From positions 1 through 58,310 of the forward strand of contig JAPOWG010000012.1 of the NCBI GenBank assembly GCA_026707745.1: 58,310 bases of DNA. Direction: 5' to 3'. The translations under genes were made by a program, and so were the position numbers. The DNA is from Chloroflexota bacterium. GTDB lineage: Bacteria > Chloroflexota > Anaerolineae > Aggregatilineales > Phototrophicaceae. The notes under the pieces were generated by a model, which was given only the letters and a program-made list of their open reading frames with translations, was not told where the DNA came from and made no database searches. Shown in pieces: positions 9,099-17,413 of this stretch; within the stretch, counting starts at the first letter, position 1; the number at the start of each line of letters is the position of its first letter.

Positions 9099-9126
9099 AC
9101 TATATGATAAAAGTCGTATATGTCAC
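9099..9126 (-). promoter_or_regulatory. Candidate promoter of malate synthase
   Basis: Read on the minus strand: GTGACA (9126-9121), 16-base spacer, TATAGT (9104-9099), about 45 bases before the aceB ATG at 9055. Both hexamers are one or two bases from the sigma-70 consensus. Confidence 0.45.
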
Positions 9127-9169
9127 AGGTGAAACTGAATAATGTTTAGGTGGTCGAAATCGCGCGAGG

Positions 9170-9754
9170 TCAGTCGAGGAGATGTGTGTACGTCCTCAAC
9201 TCTTCCGCCGTGTCGACGAGCCCGGAATCAGCAAGGTTTTGGAGGTACGCTCCGACACTATAGGCAGGCTTCTTCAAGCGTATTCTAACAGTGCGAATGG
9301 CGGCGCAGAATCGCTCTCGCTCTTCGTCGAGGAGCGTCTGTAAAAACGTGTCCGGATGTTGAGCTATAATCCCGAACGGCTCTAGTCGCTCAGCGGGAAA
9401 GTGACCCACGTTTATCGTTACAATTATTGGGCATTGGCCAACAATAGCCGCTGCCAAGACGTGGCGGTCATTCGGATCTTCCGGTAGATACAGGCCTTCG
9501 ACTAAGTTTTCGTAGCCGAAGACGAGAGGATCGCGGGTCTCGGCATCCATCTTGTTCCGAAGGCGCTCGATTCGAGACCACTCTATATGGGGTCTATTCC
9601 TTCGGAGCGCGTGCATCCATTCCTGGTGAATCTGAACGGTCCATTTTGCCTCAAAGAGATCATCTTTAGCCAGTTGCAGCAGAATGTCCCGTACCGCTGC
9701 GCGATACAGGACATCAGCATCCAATACTGCTCTCTCAACTGCCGAGTCAGTCAT
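9170..9754 (-). CDS. PIN-domain toxin (VapC-like ribonuclease)
   Basis: 194 residues from the ATG at 9754. PIN-type acidic residues are visible: VLDADVLYR near residue 12, a mid-protein Glu/Asp region, PEDPNDRHVLAAA near residue 102 and the following VTINVGHFP. These would bind Mg for ribonuclease action. Its start overlaps the end of the upstream HTH gene by eight bases, the usual arrangement for an antitoxin-toxin pair. An upstream in-frame start at 9790 would lie deep inside the antitoxin gene and is less likely. Longer than a typical 130-residue VapC because of a C-terminal extension of about 60 residues. Confidence 0.8.
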   Translation of the reverse strand: MTDSAVERAVLDADVLYRAAVRDILLQLAKDDLFEAKWTVQIHQEWMHALRRNRPHIEWSRIERLRNKMDAETRDPLVFGYENLVEGLYLPEDPNDRHVLAAAIVGQCPIIVTINVGHFPAERLEPFGIIAQHPDTFLQTLLDEERERFCAAIRTVRIRLKKPAYSVGAYLQNLADSGLVDTAEELRTYTHLLD

Positions 9755-10208
9755 AGAGTCCCAGTTCCTGTGACTCCGCAACCAATTCATCGAGCACAGC
9801 TTCCCTTCTTTGATCGATTGCTTGCTTGTAAGCCATCACGTCCTCCCTTCGAATTCGACGGTGTTTTCCCACCTTGTGATATGGAATATCACCGGCGTCC
9901 AGCAATTTGATCAAGTACGGCCGCGAGACATGTAGAATGTCCGCCGCCTGCTTGGTCGTTAGCTCTGAATGGAGTGGCGTCAGGGCAATTCCAGATCCTG
10001 AAGCCATCATTCTCAATATGCCCAAGAGAAGCGCCACGGCTGTGTCAGGAAGTACAATCGGTTCATCCTGCTCTGTATCAGCGATGTAGAGCTTCAAGCT
10101 CTTGCCTGCAAAGGCGTGGCGCGCTAGCGTTAATGATGATTCATATGCTATCTTCTCCTCCTCTTGGGACAATGAACTTGGACTACTTTCCACAAAAGTA
10201 GTTGTCAT
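9747..10208 (-). CDS. Excisionase-type HTH antitoxin
   Basis: 153 residues. The helix-turn-helix segment TTKQAADILHVSRPYLIKLL near residues 83-102, followed by GDIPYHKVGKHRRIRREDV, is the MerR/excisionase-type DNA-binding domain found in antitoxins paired with PIN toxins. The N-terminal 80 residues are variable. It probably neutralises the PIN protein and represses its own promoter. Confidence 0.8.
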   Translation of the reverse strand: MTTTFVESSPSSLSQEEEKIAYESSLTLARHAFAGKSLKLYIADTEQDEPIVLPDTAVALLLGILRMMASGSGIALTPLHSELTTKQAADILHVSRPYLIKLLDAGDIPYHKVGKHRRIRREDVMAYKQAIDQRREAVLDELVAESQELGLYD

Positions 10209-10335
10209 TGCCTTATCCCATCTAAGCTCCTCCAGCAGAAAAGTGACCTGCTAAGGTCTGTACTACGCCAATTTGTGCATACATGTGTTCTCCTCCAATC
10301 GGTCAATAAAACTTGCACATAAGCAGTCTATCAGA

Positions 10336-10358
10336 TAAACGCAATAAACGCAATAAGC
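10336..10358. repeat. Short tandem repeat
   Basis: Two copies of TAAACGCAA followed by TAAGCG, in the 199-base gap between the toxin-antitoxin pair and the fusion gene. The rest of that gap shows no gene. Confidence 0.6.
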
Positions 10359-10407
10359 GAAATATATGCAACGGAGCGCTCTTATTCTGTTGTTAGTAGA
10401 CCGAGAA

Positions 10408-13400
10408 TCACTGCGGGCGCAGAGCTGTATCCTGCAGAACGTCTGCGAAGACATCCATGAACAGGTCGACATCTTCCCGCCGAAAAACCATGGGCGGCTT
10501 GAGCTTGAGCACGTTGTGATACGGACCTTCGGTACTGAGCAGGATGCCGCGCTCTTTCATGCGCTCGACGATGTAGGTCGCTTCCCAATCCGCCGGTTCC
10601 AGCGTATTCGCGTCGCGAACGAGCTCGACACCGAGGAAAAGCCCGGATCCGCGCACTTGGCCGATGATCGGGTTCTGGCGTTGCAGGTCATGCAGGCGTT
10701 CCATCCAGTAGTTGCCGGTATCGAGGGCGTTGTTTTGCAGGTTCTCATCGGCGATGATGTTCAGAACTTCCAAGCCGATGGCGCAGGCGACCGGATTGCC
10801 GCCGAAGGTGTTGAAGTATTCCATGCCGTTGTTGAAAGCGGCGGCGATGGCGGGCGTTGTTACAACGGCGCCAAGCGGGTGGCCATTGGCGATTGGCTTG
10901 CCCATAGTGACAATATCGGGAATGACGCCGCTCAATTCGAAGGACCAGAAGCGCCCCCCGACGCGACCGAAGCCGGTTTGCACCTCGTCGGCGACGCAAA
11001 GGCCCCCGGCGTCACGCACGATGCGATAGGCGCGTTTGAGATATTCAGCCGGGAGCGGCATTTGACCGCCACAACCCATGATGCCTTCGGCGAAGAACGC
11101 GGCCAGTTGACCGCCGCGCGCCTGGATCGCCGCGACTTTTTCGCTCAGGGAGCGGGAATAGAATTTACCGGCGTTGGAATCGTAGCCTCGGACCGCGCCC
11201 CGATAGCCGTCGGGCATGGTCGCGACTTGGACATGATCGGGCTTGCCGCGTCCGCCAGGTCCATTGAATTTGTAGGGACTGATGTCGATCAGCGCTGTGG
11301 TATGGCCATGATAGGCGTGGTCAATGACGATGCAGTCTCCCCCGCCGGTGTAGGCGCTGGCCAGACGCAGCGCCAGTTCATTGGCTTCGCTGCCGCTATT
11401 GACAAAGAAACAGACCGAAAGCGGATCGGGCAAGGTCGCGGCAAGCGCCTCGGCATATGTCAAGATGGTCTCGTGCAGATAGCGGGTATTGGTATTCAGA
11501 ATCGCTGTCTGATCCTGCGCTGCCGCCACGACGCGCCGATGGTTATGCCCGACATGCGGCACGTTGTTGACGCAATCCAGGTAACGCTGTCCCCCGTGAT
11601 CGTAGAGGTGTCCCATGAAGGCGCGTTCGATCTGCAATGGCTCTTGGTAGGAAAGGCTCAACGCGGGATTCAACGAAGCGCTGCGGCGTTCCATGAGATC
11701 GTCCGATGACGGCCTCTGGGGCGCGGCGGTTTGAAACGGCAGTTGCAGAATCAAGTTGGGATCGGGAGAAAGCGATGTATAGAGCCCGCGCAGCTTGGGG
11801 GAGCAGACGCCGGGAAAATTGTCTTGCTCCAGCAAGTCGATGATGATCTGAAAGTGCAAATGCGGGGTCCAGTTGCCGTTGCGCGGATAGTCGCCGATAT
11901 GCGCCAGAAGGTCGCCGGCTGATACCGTTTGGCCTGGTTCCCAGCGATCGAGCGCTGTAAGGCTCAGGTGACCGTATAGCGTGAAGAAACACAGGTCGGC
12001 AGTCCGCTGATGTTTCAATATCAGAGTGGGTCCATAATCTTGCTCGGCCTTGTGTTCCGTCACGCTGTGGATTGTACCGGACAAAGGGGCGCAAACCGGC
12101 GAATCGGCCGGCGCGAAGAGATCGACGCCCAAGTGGACCGTACGACGTTCATGGTGATTGACGGCGAACATGTCTTGCAGGTAAATCGGACGTACTTCGT
12201 TGTAGCGCCCGATGCCGATTTTGTGGGCAAGTTGCCGCCGCAAAGGCTCGGCGTAAGCCGCAGGGTCGGCGAGATCCGTAACCCGCGCCAATAGCCGGCT
12301 GCTCATGCCGAAGTCCAGTAAAGCGCTATTTCCCGAGTTGAGAGGGACGCCGAGAATCGGCGCGAATGACTGTCCCCTCAGCCAGTCTTGAATTTCTTCG
12401 CTCCCGGGGCAGGCGGAAAAGCCACAGGCGTCGCGGAAGAGATAATGAGCGTAACGCGGATGCAGGGCGCTCAACTTTTCCAGCAGGTCCCAAGCGCCGC
12501 TTTCGCTGACGCTCAGGTGGCGGTTCTCCGGCTCGTGCTTTTGTTGATGCCAGGAGATACAGACGCTGAGGCAGAGGCGGGCGGCGATGAGCGGGAAGAG
12601 TACGCGGATCTCGGTTTCTTTAAGCGGGAAGACGCGATGATAGGCGGCGATGACGGGCAAGGCTTTTTCCAAGGGTCGCCGCGCATGCATCATGATGTAA
12701 GCCAGGGCGACGGCCAGATCAGTCACGGTTGGGCTGTAAACCATGTCGCCCAGGTCGATGAAACCGGCGACATGCGCCGAGGAACCCTGGGCGCGGACCA
12801 AGATGTTGGTATCGTTGGCGTCGTTATAGACGAAGCTGCCCCGCAAGTCGGGGAGTATCGGCAGCACTTCGTCCCGGTATCGCCCCAGGAAAGTGTCGAG
12901 GATGGCTTTTCTGGTCCCCGGAAGGTCCCGTCCGTATCGCGCGACCCCTGGCAAATTGAGGATATTCCAGCGATAGTTCCCCCGCCGTTCGTCGTGATCG
13001 AAGGAAGCCATCGCAGCGGAGAATATGCCAAGCTTGGTACCGATATCGTCCAGGAGCGCTTTGGAGTGGGGCCGGAACTCGCTGAGCGGTAGCCCGTCGA
13101 TGTAGTTCAACAGTCGCGCGTGATAAAGACGTCCATCGCAGGCACGGACGTCGGTGACGTCCCCTCCATCGCAGCAGGGGATAATCTCGGGGAACAGGTT
13201 GCGCCCGGCGAGATGCTTAAGAGTCGCGTTTTGCAAGTCGAGGGTCCGGCGCGATACGCTGGCATGGGCGATCTTGAGCACATATCGCCCCCCCGAAGCG
13301 GACACCAGGCGAAAGTTGCGGTCAAGCTCCGATGGTAGTTCCCCTACTGAAGCGGCCTTGATGCCGTAACGCGCTTCGAGGATATCTCGCGCATCGTCCG

Positions 13401-13440
13401 GCGAAAAGGGCGGTCGGGCGTTCTCTTCCATGGAAAGCAT
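10408..13440 (-). CDS. Three-domain fusion: APH-like kinase, M23 peptidase-like domain, class III aminotransferase/phospholyase
   Basis: 1010 residues from the ATG at 13440. Residues 15-330 are an aminoglycoside-phosphotransferase fold with catalytic loop [10 protein letters not shown] (about 205-214) and a later IDLGD. Residues 420-545 resemble an M23/LytM domain with HLGVD (436-440), LYGHL and HLHF (527-530), so the zinc ligands are present. Residues 600-1005 are a class III PLP enzyme with [17 protein letters not shown] and Lys848 in TMGKPIANG. The closest known functional parallel is hydroxylysine kinase plus the PLP phospholyases of hydroxylysine or ethanolamine phosphate: phosphorylate an amino alcohol, then eliminate phosphate. 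The M23 segment between them is unexplained. No secretion signal, so all domains are probably cytoplasmic. The in-frame extension upstream to 13518 lacks homology. Confidence 0.85.
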   Translation of the reverse strand: MLSMEENARPPFSPDDARDILEARYGIKAASVGELPSELDRNFRLVSASGGRYVLKIAHASVSRRTLDLQNATLKHLAGRNLFPEIIPCCDGGDVTDVRACDGRLYHARLLNYIDGLPLSEFRPHSKALLDDIGTKLGIFSAAMASFDHDERRGNYRWNILNLPGVARYGRDLPGTRKAILDTFLGRYRDEVLPILPDLRGSFVYNDANDTNILVRAQGSSAHVAGFIDLGDMVYSPTVTDLAVALAYIMMHARRPLEKALPVIAAYHRVFPLKETEIRVLFPLIAARLCLSVCISWHQQKHEPENRHLSVSESGAWDLLEKLSALHPRYAHYLFRDACGFSACPGSEEIQDWLRGQSFAPILGVPLNSGNSALLDFGMSSRLLARVTDLADPAAYAEPLRRQLAHKIGIGRYNEVRPIYLQDMFAVNHHERRTVHLGVDLFAPADSPVCAPLSGTIHSVTEHKAEQDYGPTLILKHQRTADLCFFTLYGHLSLTALDRWEPGQTVSAGDLLAHIGDYPRNGNWTPHLHFQIIIDLLEQDNFPGVCSPKLRGLYTSLSPDPNLILQLPFQTAAPQRPSSDDLMERRSASLNPALSLSYQEPLQIERAFMGHLYDHGGQRYLDCVNNVPHVGHNHRRVVAAAQDQTAILNTNTRYLHETILTYAEALAATLPDPLSVCFFVNSGSEANELALRLASAYTGGGDCIVIDHAYHGHTTALIDISPYKFNGPGGRGKPDHVQVATMPDGYRGAVRGYDSNAGKFYSRSLSEKVAAIQARGGQLAAFFAEGIMGCGGQMPLPAEYLKRAYRIVRDAGGLCVADEVQTGFGRVGGRFWSFELSGVIPDIVTMGKPIANGHPLGAVVTTPAIAAAFNNGMEYFNTFGGNPVACAIGLEVLNIIADENLQNNALDTGNYWMERLHDLQRQNPIIGQVRGSGLFLGVELVRDANTLEPADWEATYIVERMKERGILLSTEGPYHNVLKLKPPMVFRREDVDLFMDVFADVLQDTALRPQ

Positions 13441-13566
13441 AGCGCAGCCTTTGTCAGGGCGGGGGTTAAACAAGGGCGACGGCGGATATTGCACATGATG
13501 TATAAGCAGAGAGTGCATAGAAACAAATCGGAGAAATAAGAATTTTGAGAACCTTGGGTAGGTTTC

Positions 13567-13587
13567 GGGCGACTTGATAGGTCGCCC
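13567..13587 (+). repeat. Intergenic hairpin repeat, copy 4
   Basis: GGGCGACt-TGATA-gGTCGCCC followed by CCTACA; same loop as the copy at 98, with one stem mismatch. Confidence 0.75.
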
Positions 13588-13648
13588 CTACATGGCTTGT
13601 CCGGTATTGTGGTGTTTGCAGTTGTTTTTGCACCCCTCGCCCCCCGGC

Positions 13649-13673
13649 CCCCTCTCCCACAAGGGGAGAGGGG
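13649..13673. terminator. GC-rich inverted repeat, possible terminator
   Basis: CCCCTCTCCC-acaa-GGGGAGAGGGG forms a long GC stem. It has no T-run in either direction, so termination is possible but unproved; it may equally be another dispersed intergenic repeat. Confidence 0.35.
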
Positions 13674-13923
13674 GAGCTAGACTTGGTGGACTTCTTAGTA
13701 ATTTGTTGAGTTTCGCAAGGATCGACCGATTTTTTGTATTGTTTCGGTACTGTGGAAGTTATCTCTGCGTATGACATTCATTAGCGGACAAGCCTTACAT
13801 GGCTTGGCTCGCCAAATGGCGGTGTATTTGCTGCCAGCCGGTTCCCGGCGTCCATCTTGTTCATCACAAATTGAATATCGGACAAGTCTTAGAGTTTTCA
13901 AACATACATGATACCTGTAGAGG

Positions 13924-14796
13924 TCAACCGGCAAAGAGGGGCGTCGCGACGCCTTTCACGCCCGGTTTAAAGGCGAAAAAGCTGCCGGCCAGCGGATACA
14001 TCACCAAGTCGGACTCGCTCATGGCGGTCCTGGCGGATGTGATATACAGGGTATCGAGTTCGGCCCCGGCGAAGGTGCAACTGGTGATATTCAGCGCCGG
14101 CAGCGGCAGGACCTGCAGGATCTCGCCCGCCGGCGAGTAACGGGTGATGCGGGCGCCGCCAAACTGCGCCACCCAGATGCAGTCCTCGCTATCCACCGTC
14201 ATGCCGTCGGGGACGCCTTCGTCGTCGCGGGTGAATTGCGCAAAGATTCGCTTGTTGCTGAGTTCGCCCGCGGGTCCGATATCCAGGGCGTAGATGATCC
14301 GTTTAATGCTGTCGGTGTGATAGATGATTGTGTAGTCGAGATTGAAGGTCGGTCCGTTGCAGATGATATAGTCATCGTCGACTTTGCTGACGCTCAAGTC
14401 GGGATCAAGGCGATAGAGCGCGCCGGTTTCCCCGGTTTGATCGATATCCATGGTGCCTGCCCAATAGCGCCCGCTATTGTCGACCTTGCCGTCGTTGAAG
14501 CGATTATTTGGCATGTCCGCTTCGGGCAGTTGAATGGGGTCGACGGATAAGTTATCGAAGTCGATGGCGACGAAGCCGTCCTTGATGGTACCGACAAAAC
14601 CGCCGCCTCCTCGCGGATTCAGGCTGGTCACCCCGAAGTCGAAGGTCCAGGTCTTTTTCGCGCCATCGGCGAGCGAGTAGCGGTGCACCTGGTTGCTGAA
14701 GATATCGACCCAATAAACCGCGTTCTCCGCTGCGACCCATACGGGACCTTCGCCCAATTGCGCCGGGATTTCCCAGGCAAGCTCTACTACTGACAT
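13924..14796 (-). CDS. SMP-30/gluconolactonase family protein (sugar lactonase)
   Basis: 290 residues, standard for the six-bladed SMP-30 propeller. Metal ligands are expected at Glu in GEGPVW (about residue 14), Asn in FNDGKVDNSGRYWAGTMD (about 100-117) and Asp in VPDGMTVDSEDCIWVAQ (about 200). It would open an aldonolactone to the aldonate, the step before the dehydratases encoded next. The ATG at 14796 begins the homologous part; an upstream ATG at 14811 adds five residues. Just 29 bases separate it from the dehydratase gene, so it is probably in the same operon. Confidence 0.85.
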   Translation of the reverse strand: MSVVELAWEIPAQLGEGPVWVAAENAVYWVDIFSNQVHRYSLADGAKKTWTFDFGVTSLNPRGGGGFVGTIKDGFVAIDFDNLSVDPIQLPEADMPNNRFNDGKVDNSGRYWAGTMDIDQTGETGALYRLDPDLSVSKVDDDYIICNGPTFNLDYTIIYHTDSIKRIIYALDIGPAGELSNKRIFAQFTRDDEGVPDGMTVDSEDCIWVAQFGGARITRYSPAGEILQVLPLPALNITSCTFAGAELDTLYITSARTAMSESDLVMYPLAGSFFAFKPGVKGVATPLFAG

Positions 14797-14825
14797 GTCA
14801 AATCCTTTCACTTTACCATATTAGT

Positions 14826-15959
14826 TTACCAGTTCGTCACGCTGCCGTCAGCCCGTCGCAGATGCGTCGGTTCGTTCATGCTGAAGGGATACTTGCTCAG
14901 CGCCTCGGGGTTGAACTCGATGCCCAAGCCCGGTGATGTCGGCGGCAGCAGGTAGCCATCTTGCCATTCCGGCTGGTTGAGCACGAGGTCGGACAGGTTC
15001 TCGCCCGGGCGGCGCGGCAGTTCCAGCACAGCGCAATTGGGCACGGACAGGCATAGATGCAGAAAGGCGGAGGTGGCGACCGGTCCGATCGGGTTATGCA
15101 GGGCCAGTTCGATATAATGCGTTTCGCAGGCGGCGGCGATCTTCTTGGCTTCTGTGATTCCGCCGCAGATACAGGGGTCAATGCGCGCGTAGTCGATCAG
15201 TTCTTCTTCGATGACCTGGCGGAATTCCCACTTGGAATTGTACTGCTCGCCCGCCGCGAGCGGCACTGCCGTGCGCCTTCGCAGGTTGCGGTAGGATTCC
15301 GCGTTCTCGACGCGCAGCGGATCTTCGATGAAAAAGGGGCGGTATTGCTCAGCCTCCTGGCAGAGCCACAGCGAATGCACCATGTTCAGCCGCGTATGCA
15401 CGTCAAGAGCCAGCTTGATCTCGTCGCCAAGCGCCATTCGCAGCGCGGCGATTTCCTTGATGCCGTCACGAACGGCCGCATCGGGCTCGAGTATGTCGTC
15501 CGCTTTATGGGCCAGTTTCCAACGCAAGGCCTTCCAGCCCTCGTCCACGGAACGCTGGCAGCAGGCGACCAACTCCTCGACCGTCTCGCCATGGTTGTGA
15601 TTGTAGGTAAGCACACGGTCACGCGCGCGACCGCCCAGCAACTCATAGACCGGGACGCCCAGCGCCTTGCCCTTGATATCCCAGAGGGCGATATCGATAG
15701 CGGCGATGGCGGCGGTCAGAATGCGCTGCGCTGGGTAGAATCCGCCACGGAAAAGCAACTGCCAGATGTGCTCAGCGCGGAAGGGATCTTGGCCGATGAG
15801 CAGGGGCTTGAAATGCGCGATGGCGCCCTGTACAGCCAGTTCGCGCGCGCCGATGCCCGACGCGCCCAAGCCGCTGATGCCCTCGTCCGTTTCAACGACG
15901 ACGAAGCAGTATGTGCGCCGGTCCCGCGCCAGATAGACTTTGACGTCTGTGATTTTCAT
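14826..15959 (-). CDS. Enolase-superfamily sugar-acid dehydratase, copy 1 (mandelate racemase/galactonate dehydratase-like)
   Basis: 377 residues. N-terminal capping domain (1-110), then the barrel with LALDVHTRLN (about 203-212), FFIEDPLR (about 230) and AGEQYNSKWEF (about 256), which supply the three Mg ligands. HNPIGPVATSAFLH near residue 310 bears the histidine typical of the galactonate dehydratase type. It probably dehydrates an aldonate to a 2-keto-3-deoxy acid. It is a close paralogue of the next gene (roughly four of five residues identical by eye), and both begin MKITD. Confidence 0.85.
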   Translation of the reverse strand: MKITDVKVYLARDRRTYCFVVVETDEGISGLGASGIGARELAVQGAIAHFKPLLIGQDPFRAEHIWQLLFRGGFYPAQRILTAAIAAIDIALWDIKGKALGVPVYELLGGRARDRVLTYNHNHGETVEELVACCQRSVDEGWKALRWKLAHKADDILEPDAAVRDGIKEIAALRMALGDEIKLALDVHTRLNMVHSLWLCQEAEQYRPFFIEDPLRVENAESYRNLRRRTAVPLAAGEQYNSKWEFRQVIEEELIDYARIDPCICGGITEAKKIAAACETHYIELALHNPIGPVATSAFLHLCLSVPNCAVLELPRRPGENLSDLVLNQPEWQDGYLLPPTSPGLGIEFNPEALSKYPFSMNEPTHLRRADGSVTNW

Positions 15960-16010
15960 ATTGCCTTAATTCCTCGCTGGAATCGTTGGAGGCTCATTTT
16001 GACCACCGAG

Positions 16011-16080
16011 GTCGCGTAGGTCGCGTAGGTCGCGTAGACACTGACCGCCGACACTGACCGCCGACACTGACCGCCGACAC
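16011..16080. repeat. Tandem repeats within intergenic repeat family C, copy 1
   Basis: Three copies of GTCGCGTAG (16011-16037) followed directly by three copies of the 13-mer ACACTGACCGCCG (16038-16076) and ACAC. Single units of both occur again at about 22698-22730 and 30290-30320, in the same order. Lies between the two paralogous dehydratase genes. Confidence 0.8.
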
Positions 16081-16234
16081 GGCCCTTTGAAAAGGAAGCG
16101 CTTAGGCCGGGATTTGAATTCGATCCAGAGCTTTCGCTAGACATGAAATTGCTTCGCATTATTTTGTTGATACCGCTTAGTTAGCAAGGTTTGACATGCA
16201 CAGAACTCGCCATTCCTGGCTTCGTCCGACCAGT

Positions 16235-17368
16235 TTACCAGTTCGTCACGCTACCGTCAGTCCGACGCAAGTGTTGCAACTCGCTGATTTCAAAGGGGTA
16301 TTTGGCGAGCGCCTCGGGGTTGAACTCGATGCCCAGGCCCGGTGAGGTCGGCGGCAGCAGGTAGCCATCTTGCCATTCCGGCTGGTTGATAATCAGATCG
16401 GGCAGGCTTTCGCCCGGGCGGCGCGGGAGTTCTTGCACGGCGAAATTGGGCACGGACAGGCACAGGTGGAGAAAGGCGGAGGTGGCGACGGGACCGATCG
16501 GATTGTGCACGGCCAGGTCGATGTAATGGGTCTCGCAGGCGGCGGCGATCTTCTTCGCTTCGGTCAAACCGCCGCAGATGCAGAGGTCCACGCGGGCATA
16601 GTCGATCAATTCTTCTTCGACCACCTGGCGGAATTCCCATTTGGAATTGTACTGCTCGCCGGCGGCCAGCGGCACTGCCGTGCGCCGGCGCAGGTTGCGG
16701 TAGGACGCCGCGTTTTCCACGCGCAGGGGATCTTCGACGAAATAGGGGCGGTATGGTTCGAGTTCCTGGCAGAGCCAGATGGCATCGGCGGGATTGAGCC
16801 GTGTGTGCACGTCGAGGGCGATCTCGACTTCGTCGCCGACGGCCGCGCGTATCGCTGCGCATTCTTTGATGGTTCGCAGCACAGCCGGGCGCGGTTCCAG
16901 GATCTCGCCCGGCAGATGGGCGAGTCCCCAACGCAGCACTTTCCAGCCATCGGCGACCGATCGCCGGCAGCAGGCGACCAGTTCGTCGACGGTATCGCCC
17001 GTGTTGTGGTTGTAGGTGAGCACGCGGTCACGGACGCGCCCGCCCAGCAAATCGTAAACCGGCACGCCCAGCGCCTGGCCTTTGATATCCCAGAGGGCGA
17101 TATCGATGGCGGCGATGGCGGCGGTCAGAATGCGCTGGGCCGGGAAGAAGCCACCGCGGAAGAGCAATTGCCAGATGTGTTCGGTGCGGAAGGGGTCTTG
17201 GCCGATGAGCAGGGGCTTGAAATGTTCGATGGCGCCTTTCACGGCCAGTTCGCGCCCGGTCATGCCGGATTCACCCAAGCCGCTGATGCCTTCATCAGTC
17301 TCGACAACGACGAAGCAGAAAGTGCGCCATTCTTTAGCCAGATAAACCTTGATATCGGTTATTTTCAT
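16235..17368 (-). CDS. Enolase-superfamily sugar-acid dehydratase, copy 2
   Basis: 377 residues, same length and layout as copy 1. Catalytic landmarks are kept: IALDVHTRLN, YFVEDPLR, AGEQYNSKWEF and HNPIGPVATSAFLH. Differences cluster around residues 155-185 and the C-terminus, which might reflect different substrates. The duplication is not recent, since the DNA has diverged at many third positions. The gap of 275 bases to copy 1 contains repeat family C and no clear promoter. Confidence 0.85.
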   Translation of the reverse strand: MKITDIKVYLAKEWRTFCFVVVETDEGISGLGESGMTGRELAVKGAIEHFKPLLIGQDPFRTEHIWQLLFRGGFFPAQRILTAAIAAIDIALWDIKGQALGVPVYDLLGGRVRDRVLTYNHNTGDTVDELVACCRRSVADGWKVLRWGLAHLPGEILEPRPAVLRTIKECAAIRAAVGDEVEIALDVHTRLNPADAIWLCQELEPYRPYFVEDPLRVENAASYRNLRRRTAVPLAAGEQYNSKWEFRQVVEEELIDYARVDLCICGGLTEAKKIAAACETHYIDLAVHNPIGPVATSAFLHLCLSVPNFAVQELPRRPGESLPDLIINQPEWQDGYLLPPTSPGLGIEFNPEALAKYPFEISELQHLRRTDGSVTNW

Positions 17369-17413
17369 ATGTTGCTCCTAAATTCCATTTGGGTCCCTGT
17401 TGACGGGCAGGCG

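Larger units (their letters stand above)
13441..13923. other. Intergenic region with hairpin repeats, no gene
   Basis: 483 bases between the fusion gene start and the SMP-30 gene end. It holds a family hairpin (13567-13587) and a second inverted repeat at about 13649-13673 (CCCCTCTCCC-acaa-GGGGAGAGGGG). A promoter for the fusion gene should lie here, but none was clear. Small reading frames present show no recognisable protein. Confidence 0.5.

Noticed and set aside
10366..11709. Long plus-strand open frame opposite the kinase-aminotransferase fusion
   Set aside because: No protein family signature; the opposite frame has complete PLP-enzyme motifs.
16011..16080. Possible CRISPR array
   Set aside because: The repeats are contiguous 9- and 13-base units without spacers, and no cas gene is in the window.
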